A stretch of 64,000 nucleotides of DNA from Stenocarpella maydis (GCA_002270565.1 NQMI01000014.1:372001-436000), one strand, 5' to 3'. Shown: positions 20,711 to 32,879, numbered from the stretch's first letter. Translations and numbers: made by a program. Notes: generated by a model from the sequence alone, not told the origin.

Positions 20711-21766
20711 ATGACCGTGTCCTCCCACGCCTCGGGCGGCCTGACCGCCAGCCAGGTCGACTCGTTCAACCGCAACGGCTACCTCATCATCGAGGACGCC
20801 CTCTCGCCCTCCACCGTCCGGTCCCTCCTGGACGAGACAGACTCCCTCCTGGGCAGCCTCAGCCTCGCCGACCACCCCATGACCAGGTTCAGCACGGGCG
20901 GCGAGGACGGCCGGGACCACGTGGGCGACGACTACTTCCTGACCTCGGGCGACAAGGTCCGCTTCTTCTTCGAGGAGGACGCCTTCGACGCCCAGGGCAA
21001 CCTGGCCAAGCCCAAGGAGCGCGCCATCAACAAGATCGGCCACTGCCTGCACGCCCTCAGCCCGCCCTTCGCCGCGCTGCTGGCCGGCGCCCCGCCGCCG
21101 CCTCGCCCCCGCCCCCGCCAGGTGCAGGCGCTGGGCTTCGCCGACCCCAGGTGCCTGCAGAGCATGGTCATCTGCAAGCAGCCCGAGATCGGGGGCGCCG
21201 TGCCGCCGCACCAGGACAGCACCTTCCTGTACACGGACCCCCCGAGCGCCGTCGGCTTCTGGTACGCCCTCGAGGACGCCACGCTCGAGAACGGGTGCCT
21301 GAGCTTCCTGCCCGGGTCGCACAAGGTAGGTCTGGCCGGCGTCTGCCGCCTTTCGTGTCCTGACCGCTGTTTGCTGCTGCTGCTGCTGCTGCTCACCTGC
21401 CCGGCTGTTGGGCTATGGCTGATGTCAAGACAGTGGGCCCCCATCTCGAAACGGCTCGTCCGGAAGGCAGGGAACGCGGGCACGGAGATGGCTGCCAACG
21501 AGGGGCCGAGGTTCCCGCCTGGGGACGAGTATGGTGAGAGGGCACACACGCCGGCGAGGGATGACGACTATATCCCCGGCGAGGTCAAGGCTGGTTCCCT
21601 GGTCCTCATCCACGGGAACATCCTCCACAAGAGCGAGAAGAACCTCAGCCAGAAGGGGAGGATCATTTATACTTTCCACATCATCGAGGGAGGGGCCGGG
21701 AGGGTGTACGACGACAAGAACTGGCTGCAGCCGCCGGCAGAGGGCTTTACGAAGCTATACTCTTGA
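20711..21766 (+). CDS. Phytanoyl-CoA dioxygenase (PhyH) family protein
   Basis: Exons 20711-21325 and 21434-21766 give 315 residues. The Fe(II)/2-oxoglutarate site is complete: proximal HxD in PPHQDSTFLY (His167, Asp169), distal His in HGNILHKSEKN (His270) and the 2-oxoglutarate-binding Arg in QKGRIIYTFH (Arg281). The N-terminus has the family opening QVDSFNRNGYLIIEDALSP. The reaction is hydroxylation using oxygen and 2-oxoglutarate; the substrate cannot be read from sequence, and fungal members are not all phytanoyl-CoA hydroxylases. The 108-bp intron (GTAGGT, CAAGACAG) has no stop and is a multiple of three, so an unspliced 351-residue form is also open; homology favours splicing (SHK joined to WAPISKRLVRK). 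Gene GC is high, in contrast with the repeat-rich DNA just upstream. Confidence 0.88.
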   Translation: MTVSSHASGGLTASQVDSFNRNGYLIIEDALSPSTVRSLLDETDSLLGSLSLADHPMTRFSTGGEDGRDHVGDDYFLTSGDKVRFFFEEDAFDAQGNLAKPKERAINKIGHCLHALSPPFAALLAGAPPPPRPRPRQVQALGFADPRCLQSMVICKQPEIGGAVPPHQDSTFLYTDPPSAVGFWYALEDATLENGCLSFLPGSHKVGLAGVCRLSCPDRCLLLLLLLLTCPAVGLWLMSRQWAPISKRLVRKAGNAGTEMAANEGPRFPPGDEYGERAHTPARDDDYIPGEVKAGSLVLIHGNILHKSEKNLSQKGRIIYTFHIIEGGAGRVYDDKNWLQPPAEGFTKLYS

Positions 21767-23051
21767 CACCTAGGCTTCACGACAGAAATGACTTGTTGGC
21801 ACGGGCACTCATCTCTGACGTTTTACGGTGTTCGCTCCTCGCATCTTGTCGGTATTCGTCGCCTTGCAAGGATTGGACCTATCCAACCAAGATTCCTTAC
21901 TGGGATGCACTTTACTTCTTGCATCGGCCACTGATAGCACAAGTGGCTCGCTCTCATGCGACTTTGATCAAAGTGCTCGCAAAGGGGGAGATCAAGTATC
22001 ATGTTGGAATTGCGACTGGGACTGTGTCGGTAACAGGGAAGGACCAGATACAACAATCAGATTGGACAGTGTCATGAGTAGACTAACCACCCTTGAAACA
22101 GATGAGTGCGGAAAAGGATCCTGATTTTTCACAAGACGGCCGGCGGAACAACATTTATATTGTGTCGCCAACACGCAATTCCGAGTCATATGTCGCAAGC
22201 AATCCAAGGCCACGGCGGAGAGCAGTGGCGGTTGGCTGGGAGGGCCACGACAACATTCTGCAGTACATTTCAAGTCAAGGAGCGTTGGGCTGGCAACATT
22301 CCTAGGAAATTCAGGGGAATGGGCAGGATCAGCCTGCTCAAGAGCCTATATATATATATGTGTGTGCGTGTGTGTGTGTATGTATGTATGAAATGGAAAT
22401 GCACATCCGGTGCGGTCTGCCGGAATGCGTCACCCGCTAGCCTGTGGAATACAGGCGTTGAAGAATGAGACGACACACCCGGCTTCCCGCGCGCACAGGA
22501 AATGTCCAGGGATCGGGGAGGAATTACGTGGCGAGGGCACCAAAGACATGGCTGGCTACGGAAACATGTCGCCAGAGGCGCTCGCCCCGCGTAAGCGGCG
22601 GCGTGTCACCAGGAAAGACAAGTGCAGTGCTGTAAAGATACAATACAAACAAATGACGGGACTATGCAGCCATATGAAACCATGTCGCAGGAAACCAAAG
22701 CAGCACTACTCCCTCCCTAGACCGCGTTCTTCTGCACCTCCTCCGTTCTATGACGAGAACCCAATGCTCCAAAGTCATAGCCTAATGTGACAATGAGTAC
22801 ATGTGTATGTTGATTGGATGAGGCTCCCCCCATTCATCATTTTCGTTCCATTCGTTCCAATCCTCCCAGTCGTAACCTGGTTGCACGCAACCGCTCAAGA
22901 AAGATTGACCCTTCCGTGTTTGCACAAGCTGAGCCCTCCATATCGAGCACGACCGCGATTTTCGTTTGTTGAAGCTTTGAGGAAGGCAATGAGAATCATA
23001 TTGCCAACGCACCCCAAAGTTGGCTCGCGGCCGAGGTTGCCAGTTATGCGC
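21767..23051. other. Convergent intergenic region with TG/TA microsatellite
   Basis: 1,285 bp between the 3' ends of the dioxygenase and vma3. A TA/TG/TATG repeat lies at about 22348-22390. The small frames here lack domains and codon bias; nothing else was recognised. Confidence 0.45.
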
Positions 23052-23951
23052 TTAGCACGAGACGTTGATGGAAGCCTTGGAGTTCATAAGAAGGGCAACG
23101 ATCAGGCCGTACAGACCTGTGGGCTGTTGTCAGCATATCCCGAACAGAAGGAGCAGCTGTCGAGGAGGAGGCGGTATTATTGCTAAAAATAACTCACCCA
23201 AGACTTCGGCGAAAATGAGAATCAGAATCATGCCGACGAATAGCCTGGGCTGCTGGGCAGTACCGCGCACACCAGCATCACCGACAATACCGATAGCGAA
23301 ACCGGCAGCCATACCAGCCAGGCCGACAGCGAGACCAGCACCGAGCTGGATGAAGCCGGTGAACAGGGCGTAGTCGGCCTGCTTGAGGCCGTCGGAGATC
23401 AGGACGGACACGACCAGGCCGTAGATACCAATGATACCGGCCATAATGACGGGAACGATGTCTAAATATGGGTGAGTATGCTGAGCTGTGGGCCCGGGGC
23501 CCGTCGAGGTGGTGACGTACTCTTCACGATGAGGTCAGGTCGCAGGACACCCATTGCCGAGATACCGACACCAGACTTGGCTGTGCCGTATGATGCGCCA
23601 AGGCATGTGAAGACGATGGCAGATGTGCAGCCCATGGCGCCGAAGAAGGGCTAGAGATGGGTTAGCATCATGTGTGGACGGTGTTGTGGTCGATGATGGA
23701 ATCCGCTTCGGTAGAGCTCGGCAGGATGACGACGGTGATCACACGTCGTCAACGGGGAACTAACCGCGTAAACGGGGCTGGAGACAGCATTGTTAGCTTT
23801 CGGCACCTTGTATAATGAGGAATAAGATGGAACCGTGGCGCCGTGGATGTAGACATCCAGATCCGGAGCTTCAGTTCTAGAGACGATGGCTGGGGGAGCT
23901 CGAGGGGGCCTTCAAGAGTGACGGGCAGGCTTACCAAAGGTCTGTAGACAT
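23052..23951 (-). CDS. vma3: V-type ATPase proteolipid subunit c
   Basis: Minus-strand exons 23951-23935, 23777-23765, 23650-23521, 23461-23198 and 23116-23052 total 163 codons (162 residues), the usual length. The protein reads [18 protein letters not shown] at the start, then four membrane helices. The proton-carrying glutamate lies in the fourth helix ([11 protein letters not shown], Glu139). It forms the proteolipid ring of the vacuolar/endosomal proton pump. Exon 1 codes only 17 nt and exon 2 only 13 nt, yet both have good splice signals (GTAAGC donor, CTCCAG acceptor) and restore the conserved N-terminus. Introns are 157, 111-114, 59 and 81 bp. A minus-strand frame running past 23198 is intron read-through. 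Confidence 0.95.
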
Positions 23952-24409
23952 GTTGGCGGCTGTGTAGAGGACGAAAAAGGGTTCAAAAGAATAGTATGAA
24001 GGCGATTTGATGTGTGGGCTGGAGTTGTGGCGATGGCGGCTCGAGTGTCGTCGAAGTGGAGGCGGTAGCGTGCAATGTGAAGCTTCGGGTGGTTGAACAA
24101 GCAGACGATGGTGACGGGTTCGACTTGAGCGTTGAGAGGTTGGTCAAGGTGGTGCCAGGGCGCCCTGTGATTGGCCGAAGGTTTTGCCCTCACTGCAGCA
24201 GGCTCAGCAGGCGGATCCAGCACTACGACCAGCACCAGCACAGCGGACCTCTCAGCGCTCAGAGGCCAGAGCTCGCTCCGCAGAGCTGGGCTACACTACC
24301 ACAGAGTCGCGGCAGGCGAGCAAGGGCCAGGCCAGGCCAGGTCACTTACATAAGCAGGCTTTTGCGTCGTCCGTCAGACCCACCTTTTCTCTCTGTGCTC
24401 GGAGCTCAA

Positions 24410-24446
<37 letters not shown>

Positions 24447-24562
24447 CTTTGGCCAGGCGAACACGCAGTATTCGAGAAATCACCACACCACCGTCAACCC
24501 TCCTCACCACCACAGGGCGATCTACGGAAAGGAACCCTGCCGACCTTCAAAATCCTCCCACA
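23952..24562. promoter_or_regulatory. Divergent promoter vma3 / snu13 with T30 tract
   Basis: 611 bp between two diverging housekeeping start codons. It contains a 30-bp poly(T) run at 24413-24442, about 120 bp upstream of the snu13 start. Poly(dA:dT) tracts exclude nucleosomes in fungi, so a shared nucleosome-free region is a reasonable inference. No TATA box was recognised. Confidence 0.6.
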
Positions 24563-25139
24563 ATGTCCAACCAGAACGAATCCGCCGCATGGCCCATCGC
24601 CGATGCTGCCATGACCCAGGTACGACCCGGCCCAGCGCCCACACGCTCGACTTTTCCCACTCGGCAGAGGCTAACAGAGATACAGGAAATACTGGATCTG
24701 CTGCAGTCGAGCGCTCATTACAGGCAGCTCAAGAAGGGAGCGAACGAGGCGACCAAGGCTCTGAACCGTGGAACTGCTGAGATTGTCGTTCTCGCGGCTG
24801 TAAGTCACCACTCGAAGAGAATTATCCTCCCAGACAGAACAGAGGCTAATGCTGTTGCTTAGGACACCACGCCTCTTGCTATCCTTCTGCACATCCCCCT
24901 CCTGGCTGAGGACAAGGTACGTTGCTTTTTTTGGACGTTGAATCTTGCCGTCGTCAGAGACTGATTTCTTAACCACACAGAACACTCCCTACGTCTACGT
25001 CCCCAGCAAGGTCGCTCTGGGCCGTGCATGCGGTGTCTCCCGGGCCGTTATTGCCGCGGCGATCACCTCCAACGAGTCTTCTGACCTGATGGGCCAGATC
25101 CGCGCTCTGAAGGACAAGGTCGAGAGGCTGGCTATCTAG
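24563..25139 (+). CDS. snu13: Snu13 (15.5K) RNA-binding protein
   Basis: Exons 24563-24619, 24686-24799, 24863-24916 and 24981-25139 give 127 residues, the usual length. The L7Ae/L30e fold is readable: [14 protein letters not shown] (RNA-binding loop) and [27 protein letters not shown], then [25 protein letters not shown]. Snu13 binds the kink-turn of U4 snRNA in the U4/U6.U5 tri-snRNP and of box C/D snoRNAs, so it serves both pre-mRNA splicing and rRNA methylation in the nucleus and nucleolus. All introns (66, 63, 64 bp) fall at phase 0. It is divergent from vma3. Confidence 0.95.
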
Positions 25140-25924
25140 GGAACATTCGAGTTAAAACATGGGCTATAGGAGTTGGTTATGACAATGCCTGACGCATGCT
25201 GATGATGTAGTAACACAACTGGCAAGCGGGGAAACAACTCAAGTTTTGGTCGTAAAGGTCTTGTGTCTCATCTGCACTTGCGGTGGCAGCAGAGATGTGA
25301 TCAAGCATTTAGTTCTGAGACAGGCAATGGAAGTACCACAATAATCGAGGTTGGACATCACATCCATCAAACGTACTGGTTGGCTATGTGACACGAGTTC
25401 CTCGGAAAGGGACTGTTTGAAGGACCGAGGGTCGAGTCCATCTGGACCCAGTTGTCCACATGACAGTGTTTGAAATGCCCGAGTTCTGACAAGGGTAGCA
25501 GCATTTGATGAGCCAGCCCTATATGAGTTTGCCATATGCTTGCAGCGCATGGGAACAATTGACTCCATGTCTTCAACGAATCCTAGTGTCTGATAATGAT
25601 GGTACCTGTTTTATAAGTCATCTAAAGAGTTTTAGCCCGATGCTAATCTCAGACATACGTCATGCTACAGCTGCAGGTGTGCAGCGAATTGTGGTTGAGT
25701 GATGCTCGCGCACCCGCCAAGTGCCCCGCCAACCCGACCTCGACATCATCCATCGGCCGAGCCCTGAGACCCGTCTGACCTGTGACCATGGCACTCCCGC
25801 ACCCTAATTATACACCATAACCAAGCCCCGCCGTTCATAGCTATGATGTCGCCCAGGTTAATCAGCGGACCGCATCTCACTCGTCCTTTATGCCCCTGAA
25901 GCTCGTCCGCGACGACGTCGAAAG
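25140..25924. other. Intergenic region snu13 to Sac-domain gene
   Basis: 785 bp holding the snu13 3' end and the promoter of the next gene. The last 220 bp are C-rich leader-like sequence. No other feature was recognised. Confidence 0.4.
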
Positions 25925-28900
25925 ATGCCTTCCCTCGCGCGCAAGGTCATCATAGCTGCCGCCCTGGACGGCATCTTGATCCAGCCCCTTGTGCTCAAGA
26001 AAGAACACAGACCTTCTCCACCTGTCCGACTACGATATGGGGATGCTGCCATATCATATGTCTCCCGGGATGCGCTGCCGGACCTGTCCAGGCCCAACTG
26101 CTCATTCGAGGCATTCGGCATCGTCGGTAAGTTTGTGCAGCAGCTCTCGGAGACCATCTTGCAAGCCCCCTCGTCTTTGTCGCTATGATTAAGACTGATA
26201 TCGAGATCACACAAATAGGCCTGATCACCGTCTCCCGCTTCAGCTATCTCGTCTCCATTACCCGCCGCAAACAGGTCGCTGTTATCCGCGGCCACCCAGT
26301 CTACGTCATCACCGAGGTTGCCCTCACGCCTTGTTCTTCCTACAACGATGCCAGCGAAGCGGTCGCGAAGACCGCCGCACAACCACAGAGCAAAGAGGCC
26401 GGAGAATCGGCCGGGAATGATACGGATACCGAGGCTGAGGACGACACCGACGCAGAAACGGCCTCGATCAAGAGCGACGAGGTGCCCACCGATGACGAAC
26501 GTCCAGATGCATCAGATGGGCCCAAGCCCTCTGCTACCAGCGTCGCCAAGGATGTCATGAACCGTCATGGAAGCTACGGCCGTTTTGCGCAGCGCTGGTT
26601 CAGCAGCAGTGGCTGGACGCTGGAGCAGAAGCGGAGCATGGGCCTCAGCCAGTCCGAGGAGAACGTCAATAACGCTGTGGATAAGGCCGGGGATAGCAAC
26701 ATTCCGGGAGACTCCCAGGCCCCCGCTGCGACTGAGGAGGACACCGCATCGTCTGAAGCGGCTGGTGTTCCTGTGGAGGACGCAAAAGAGAAGCTAGCAC
26801 CGCCGGCACTGCTCCCCAAGCTGCTGCGTACCACTCAGATCTTGTTTGGTTCTTCTCAGAGCTACTACTTCTCATACGATTACGATATCACTCACAGCTT
26901 ATCAAGACAACGGGAGGCAAGCCCCCAGGGTGATACGCCGCTCCACCAGAGAACCGACCCTCTGTTTTTCTGGAACAAGAATGTGATCCAACCTTTCATC
27001 AACGCAGGTGTCGACTCTCTTGCATTGCCGCTGCTGAAGGGTTTCGTGGGACAGAGGACGTTTACTGTGGATAGCCAACCGGAGCAGCTGGACGAGTACA
27101 AAGGCTCTGTTGAGATGAGTGACTTCGCTAACAACTGGTCAACAACGGGCTCGGACTCCGAGGCACGTCGTACATCGCCTCCGTTTGAGAAGGCGCCGGC
27201 CAACCCAAGATCATCAGAGAGGCAGTTTGATATTACTGTGATATCGAGGCGGTCAGTAAAAAGAGCGGGTTTGCGTTACTTGAGGCGTGGGATCGACGAG
27301 GAAGGATGGTGCGCCAACTCCGTCGAGACTGAGCAGATCCTCTCACCAGCTATCATCGACACGAACTCGCGAATATACTCCTTTCTCCAAGTCAGGGGCA
27401 GCATACCCGTGTTCTTCACCCAGAGTCCCTACTCTCTTAAGCCCAGCCCAGTGTTCCAGCATTCAGATGACTCCAACTTCCAGGCTCTGAAGAAACATTT
27501 CGATAGACTCCATCAGCAGTACGGGTCTCTTCAAATTGCCAATCTTGTGGAGAAACACGGCGTCGAAGCTCCAATCGGACAGAAGTACCAGCAAGGAATG
27601 GAGCGATATAACGAGAGCAGCCCGAAGGAGGATACAGTACCCTTCGAGTGGTTCGACTTCCATGACGCTTGCAGAGGAATGAAATTCGAGAACGTGCAGA
27701 AACTTATCGACACACTTCAAGATCAGCTCGATGATTTCGGAAGCACTGTAGAACAAGGCGGAGAAATCAAGACACAGCAGAAGGGAGTGATAAGGATGAA
27801 CTGCATGGATTGCTTGGACCGGACGAATGTCTGTCAAAGCTCGTTCGCCAAGTATGTACTTGACGCCCAACTCAAGGAGCAAGGGTATGAGATGACGGCA
27901 CAGCGGGACCAGCTAAATACTTGGTTCAACACATTGTGGGCAGACAACGGAGACGCTATTTCGAAACAGTACGCGTCGACAGCGGCGATGAAGGGCGACT
28001 ACACGCGCACAAAGAGGAGGAACTACCGTGGTGCCCTGGCTGATGCTGGGTTGGGACTGACGAGGTTTTTCAACGGGTAAGTTTCCGTCTCCCAGGAGAG
28101 GGGGTCCGAGGAGACTTTCGAGGCCAACGATATGCTGACGGGCGCAGCATGGTCAATGACTTCTTTCTGCAAGCCACTATTGATTTCCTGCTGGGAAATG
28201 TCACATCTCTCGTTTTTGACGAGTTCGAAGCGAATATGATGACTAAAGACCCGGCGGTTTCTATCCAGAAGATGCGAGACCAGGCTATAGAGCTTTGCCA
28301 GAAGCGTGTTGTCGAGGACGCCAACGAGGAGTTCATTGGCGGCTGGACGTTCCTCAGTCCTGCAGTTACAAACAACGTCATGGGCACGCCCCTTCAGGAA
28401 GTCGTGTTTCTGCTGACGGACACCGCAATTTACCTGTGTCGTTTTGACTGGAACCTTGATAAAGTATCCTCATTTGAAAGGGTGGATCTGGCGCACGTCC
28501 AATCTATCAAGACCGGCACATACGTCACCTCCACGGTTTCTGCAACTCAGACCGATGAGTCGAAGAATGTCGGTTTCGTCGTTGTGTACAAGCCAGGCTC
28601 GAATGACTACCGACGCGTGAACACGCGCTCTCTCTCCAGCACCAAAGAGAACGGAAAGGACCCCGCTGCCGACGACAGCGCAGCCTCAAAGGCCAAAGAC
28701 ACGTCCAACTCATCCCTAGTCCAGTCCAGCCTCACGGGCCTGCTGGGCCGGAAGGGCGGCGCCGCCGCCGCCGCCGCCCCGGAGGAGACTAGGAAGCTTA
28801 CATTCAAGGCGCCGTACACCAACTCATCTCTTGCTGACCGCGGCGGAAAAGCTGACGCATCGCGGATGACGGAGCGTCAGCTCGTGGCGGCCGTCGCCCA

Positions 28901-29069
28901 TGAGATCGAGAGGCTGGCGTTCCTGAACCAGCCCGTCTCTGGTACCGCCGAAGCGAAGAGGGAGAGAATTATCGAAGAGGGCGACATTGTGAGCTTGGCG
29001 GAGGCGAAGAGGAATGTAGGCATCTTTGAGACGCTGGGGTATAACCTCAAGAGGCTAGTTTGGGCGTAA
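25925..29069 (+). CDS. Sac-domain phosphoinositide phosphatase with hSac2-like region
   Basis: Exons 25925-26126, 26219-28076 and 28148-29069 give 993 residues. The Sac domain starts with FGIVGLITVSRFSYLVSIT and ends around the catalytic CX5R(T/S) motif in RMNCMDCLDRTNVCQ (catalytic Cys about 596). An acidic, low-complexity insert (about 115-195) follows the first strands. The C-terminal third (FLSPAVTNNVMGTPLQEV, then the LLTDTAIYLCRFDW block) resembles the hSac2 homology region of INPP5F/Sac2-type phosphatases. The family removes phosphates from PtdIns4P and related lipids on Golgi, ER or endosomal membranes. No transmembrane helices like those at the end of Sac1 are seen, so this is the soluble Sac2-like branch rather than Sac1; exact substrate preference is inferred only. 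Confidence 0.87.
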
Positions 29070-30610
29070 TGGAGATATGAATGAGAGAAAGCAGTATTGA
29101 TAATGGGGTATGATTGAGTGTGCAGTGAAAGAGGACGCACTGCGAGGCATAATATACAAGGCATCGGTATGAGACATGAACATAATATACAGCACACTTG
29201 TTTTGAAAAAGCAGCGCAGCCACCCAGCTGACACTGGTCTAATGTATCAAAATGGTGCATCGAGTGTTTGTGATGAATGCCTTGCTTCCTCCCTGTCTCA
29301 ATAATTGACAACAATAAATGAGACAGGTTCATAGTGCATGTGTAAGTGCTCAAGTGAGCCAAAGCAAGTCTCCTTGAGCGCAATACTTCATCTTGAACGC
29401 TGCCATAGTTCGAATGCCTATATGTATGTACCTCTTAGTGCTAGTATGTAATAACCTGGTTTGGCTTAGATTAACTATGGGTTGTGCGGTATGAAAGTTG
29501 TGAGCAATGCCTAGTTTCCTTTTGAGCAGATCGATCTAATAGACTGCCTGCATTATCCAGTTGGAAGCCGGGACCCGGAACCCGGGGGAGACAAACAGGT
29601 GGTGTCTCAAATCTGAGCTGTGGGCAGGTGTGTGAATATATCATCTCATCGTGCAGGGATCACCGGCTACTCCAACAGGCTAACCGATAGGCGCAGAGGT
29701 CAGAGCCGAGGCCAGGATTGCAACACACGGACTGCCAGAGCCGCAGTGCCTCGTCCACGAACGGATATAGTGTACCTAGGTACATTGTGAACCTGGGAGC
29801 TTCGGATTTAACAGAGCCTGGGTGTTATTGATCCCCCGTGATAGTATGTTGCTAATATAACAACACTACTGTAAACACCATGTAGAACTAACTATTCTCT
29901 CTGTCTCTGTGCTTGGTGGCACTGCAGATCGATTAGAATCTGATCTGACACGGTCGGCCTGCACAGGCACCTGCAGCCTTCCACAGCGGCTCACTCGAGC
30001 TAAAAAGGGCGGGGGGGCATCTAGTCTGTCTCTGTGGCCTAGCTTGCTAGCCGAAGAAGAAGAAGCGGCTGTGGGGGAACCCCAACATCGTGCTGTACGG
30101 AATATTGGCTATCCCTTTGACGTCAGGCCTTTTTTTCCCCGACCTCCATCCAGCACAGACTACCTACCCACCGCATCCATCTTCCAGACACGAGACCTAG
30201 AGCCACAAGCCCAGCTTCAAACAAGCTACCGCCACTTGAAGCTCCAGCGATAGCTCAAAGGTGCACCAGCTTATCGATTGGATTGGCGCGAGACAAAACC
30301 CCCAATGTGTCTGCAGCCGCGAAACAACTTTTGACCCGTCGACCATGTCGAGTATCCTCAAGCACTCTCTCTAGGAGGCCACCCCTAATACACCCTCCTT
30401 TCGCTGTGGTCCTGTCGCCGACCCTGTCAATCACTTCAACCCTCCAAGATTTGTTCTCGCGCAGTTCATTGGGATGCTTTCAGAGCCGACCCAGCCAGTA
30501 TTCCCAACATTATCGCTAGTTGACGTTGCCTCCTCCCACAACCGCCACTATCCGCGCGTCACCTCCCTCTACAACCGCATTAATCCCCACCCCTGGATAC
30601 CCTCTTCATA
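29070..30610. other. Intergenic region (1.5 kb)
   Basis: Between the phosphatase and the mitochondrial carrier. It includes a CCCGG-rich palindromic patch near 29570-29590 (CCGGGACCCGGAACCCGGG) and a C/T-rich leader before 30611. No supported gene. Confidence 0.4.
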
Positions 30611-31781
30611 ATGGCTGGTGTATGTACTTGCCCTTCCCCAGCGATGCGTCTTGTCTCATCTTGTCTGTGCTCTCAGGGAAACCAACCCGACTTGTTAGCA
30701 AGCTAATCCCACACTCAAGTCTCCGAGCGACGTCCCCGCGACCCCCTCCACTGTTGATCCACCTCAGCCGCCGCTGCCTGGGCCAGGGGACCACTTCCGA
30801 GGGTTCATCAGCCAGCCCGTAATCGCCGCATTCTGCGCCGGCGGTGTCGCAGGCGCCGTGTCCCGTACCGTCGTCTCCCCGCTGGAGCGGCTCAAGATCC
30901 TGTTCCAAATACAGTCCGCGGGCCGCGAGGAGTACAAGCTGTCCGTGGGCAAGGCCCTCAAGAAGATGTGGCAGGAGGAGGGCTGGCGTGGGTTCATGCG
31001 CGGTAATGGTACCAACTGCATCCGCATCGTGCCCTATTCGGCGGTCCAGTTCGGCAGCTACAACTTCTACAAGCGCAACATCTTCGAGGCATACCCCGGC
31101 GCCGACCTCTCGCCCTTCATGCGCCTGACGTGTGGTGGCCTTGCAGGTATCACCTCGGTCACGTTCACGTATCCGCTCGACATCGTGCGCACGAGGCTCT
31201 CCATCCAGTCTGCGAGCTTCGCAGCCCTGGGCGAGAAGCCCAAGGCGCTGCCGGGAATGTACGCGACAATGATAGGCATGTACAAGAATGAGGGCGGGCT
31301 TCTGGCGCTCTACAGAGGCATTGTCCCCACTGTCGCAGGCGTCGCACCGTACGTCGGCTTGAACTTCATGGTGTACGAGCATGTGCGCAAGTACCTGACG
31401 CCCGACGGGGACAAGAACCCCAGCGCATGGCGCAAGCTGCTCGCAGGTGCTGTGTCAGGCGCCGTGGCGCAGACCTGCACATACCCTTTGTGAGTACATT
31501 AGCAGATGATCCTGACATACCGCCCCGGGCTGACTCTTGTACTTAGCGACGTGTTGCGCCGACGGTTCCAAATCAACACAATGGACGGCCTTGGCTACAA
31601 GTACAAGTCTATCGGTGATGCCATGACCAAGATCATGGCCCAGGAGGGTGTCAAGGGGCTGTACAAGGGCATAGTTCCAAACTTGTTGAAGGTTGCCCCC
31701 AGCATGGCATCGAGCTGGCTCAGCTTTGAGATGACGCGCGACTTCCTCGTTGCTATGGGTCCCCAGGAGCGTGTCCTATGA
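30611..31781 (+). CDS. Mitochondrial carrier (SLC25), YPR011C/SLC25A42-like
   Basis: Exons 30611-30619, 30720-31489 and 31547-31781 give 337 residues. Exon 1 encodes only Met-Ala-Gly before a perfect GTATGT donor. Three carrier repeats carry the PX[D/E]XX[K/R] signatures: SPLERLKIL, YPLDIVRTR and YPFDVLRRR (the last built across the second intron). Six membrane helices are expected. The sequence FCAGGVAGAVSRTVVSPLE and MRGNGTNCIRIVPYSAVQF place it with the yeast YPR011C / human SLC25A42 branch, which moves CoA, adenine nucleotides or (phospho)adenylyl-sulfate across the inner mitochondrial membrane. Which of these it transports cannot be decided from the sequence alone. Confidence 0.9.
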
Positions 31782-32879
31782 GTGGATGACCAGAACAATA
31801 TGCATGGCGACAGATCCCCATCGACCTTGAACAGGCTTGAACGACAGTGACAGCCGGCAGTCATGCAGTGCGGATGGACGGCAAGAAGATAAATCGGATG
31901 AAAGGGCCAACTTGCGGCGTGCACCGCCGCCTTTCTCAAAGGACCTTCATCAATAATGCGAGACAACACCCATCAGATGACAATGGGCTGATGATACTCT
32001 TCATGACAGGTAGAAACATGCTGGAAGGGGAGAACCAAGATGTCGATACAGGGATGAGCTTATGGGTTGGGGCGGGGCTTATAACCTTCCCTGCGTTGCC
32101 ACGGAAGACGACAGAAAGGGCCCATGGGGATTTTTAGACTCTAGAGCAGCAGCACATCATGCATTTTCCAACTGTAAGTGTACTACCAACACGTGGTTAT
32201 TCATCATGCTCTCCCTCTGAGGGCGGCTCTATTTGGCACACGGGGGGTGGAAGTAGGGAAGGGTTCAGGAATAACACGGCATCACAAAAGTTGTCTTTTC
32301 CCCTGCAAATGATCATGGGATTTGTAACCTGTTGTACATAGACTCTGGGCTCCAGATGGTTTTCCTGGGGATCAAGCTCGTCCACCGGAAATACAATATT
32401 GCATCCAGACTGGTCGAGTGCATGTCATGTTTTCTTAGTCTGAGTCAGTCTAGTTACCACATACTTGGGAAAAAACGTCTTGGTTGGATGGTGCAACCGA
32501 AGGAGTACATTGTCCTTACGCCGCCTTCAGTACTTCTCCTAGCTGACTGGCCATCCTCAGATGCCCCGAACACTTATTATCTGGCAGTCAATCTGGGCTG
32601 CTGGCTTGCAGTTGAGCTGTGCAGCTACCCAGGTAGTCTTTTCCCTGCTGGGGCTGGGTTTCTCAGCCAGCTGGTGGTTGACCCACTGCCAGCCGCTGCC
32701 AGCTGCACTGTGAATTGCTCTTTCAACCAATCAGCAGTGACCCACATCCTCGCTGCAGCATCTGCCAATTTTTCAAGACGAACTTTTTTCCTCCCACCTC
32801 CTCCTTCGACCCGTCTAACCCAGCAGGAAAACATCCCATCGACTCCACAGATCATCAACATCTCGAGTCAACAGTCAAG
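31782..32879. other. Intergenic region, carrier to rpl18
   Basis: 1.1 kb containing the carrier terminator and the rpl18 promoter. CAGCTGCCAGCC-type repeats occur near 32640-32700, and the last 60 bp are a C/A-rich leader. No domain-bearing frame. Confidence 0.4.
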
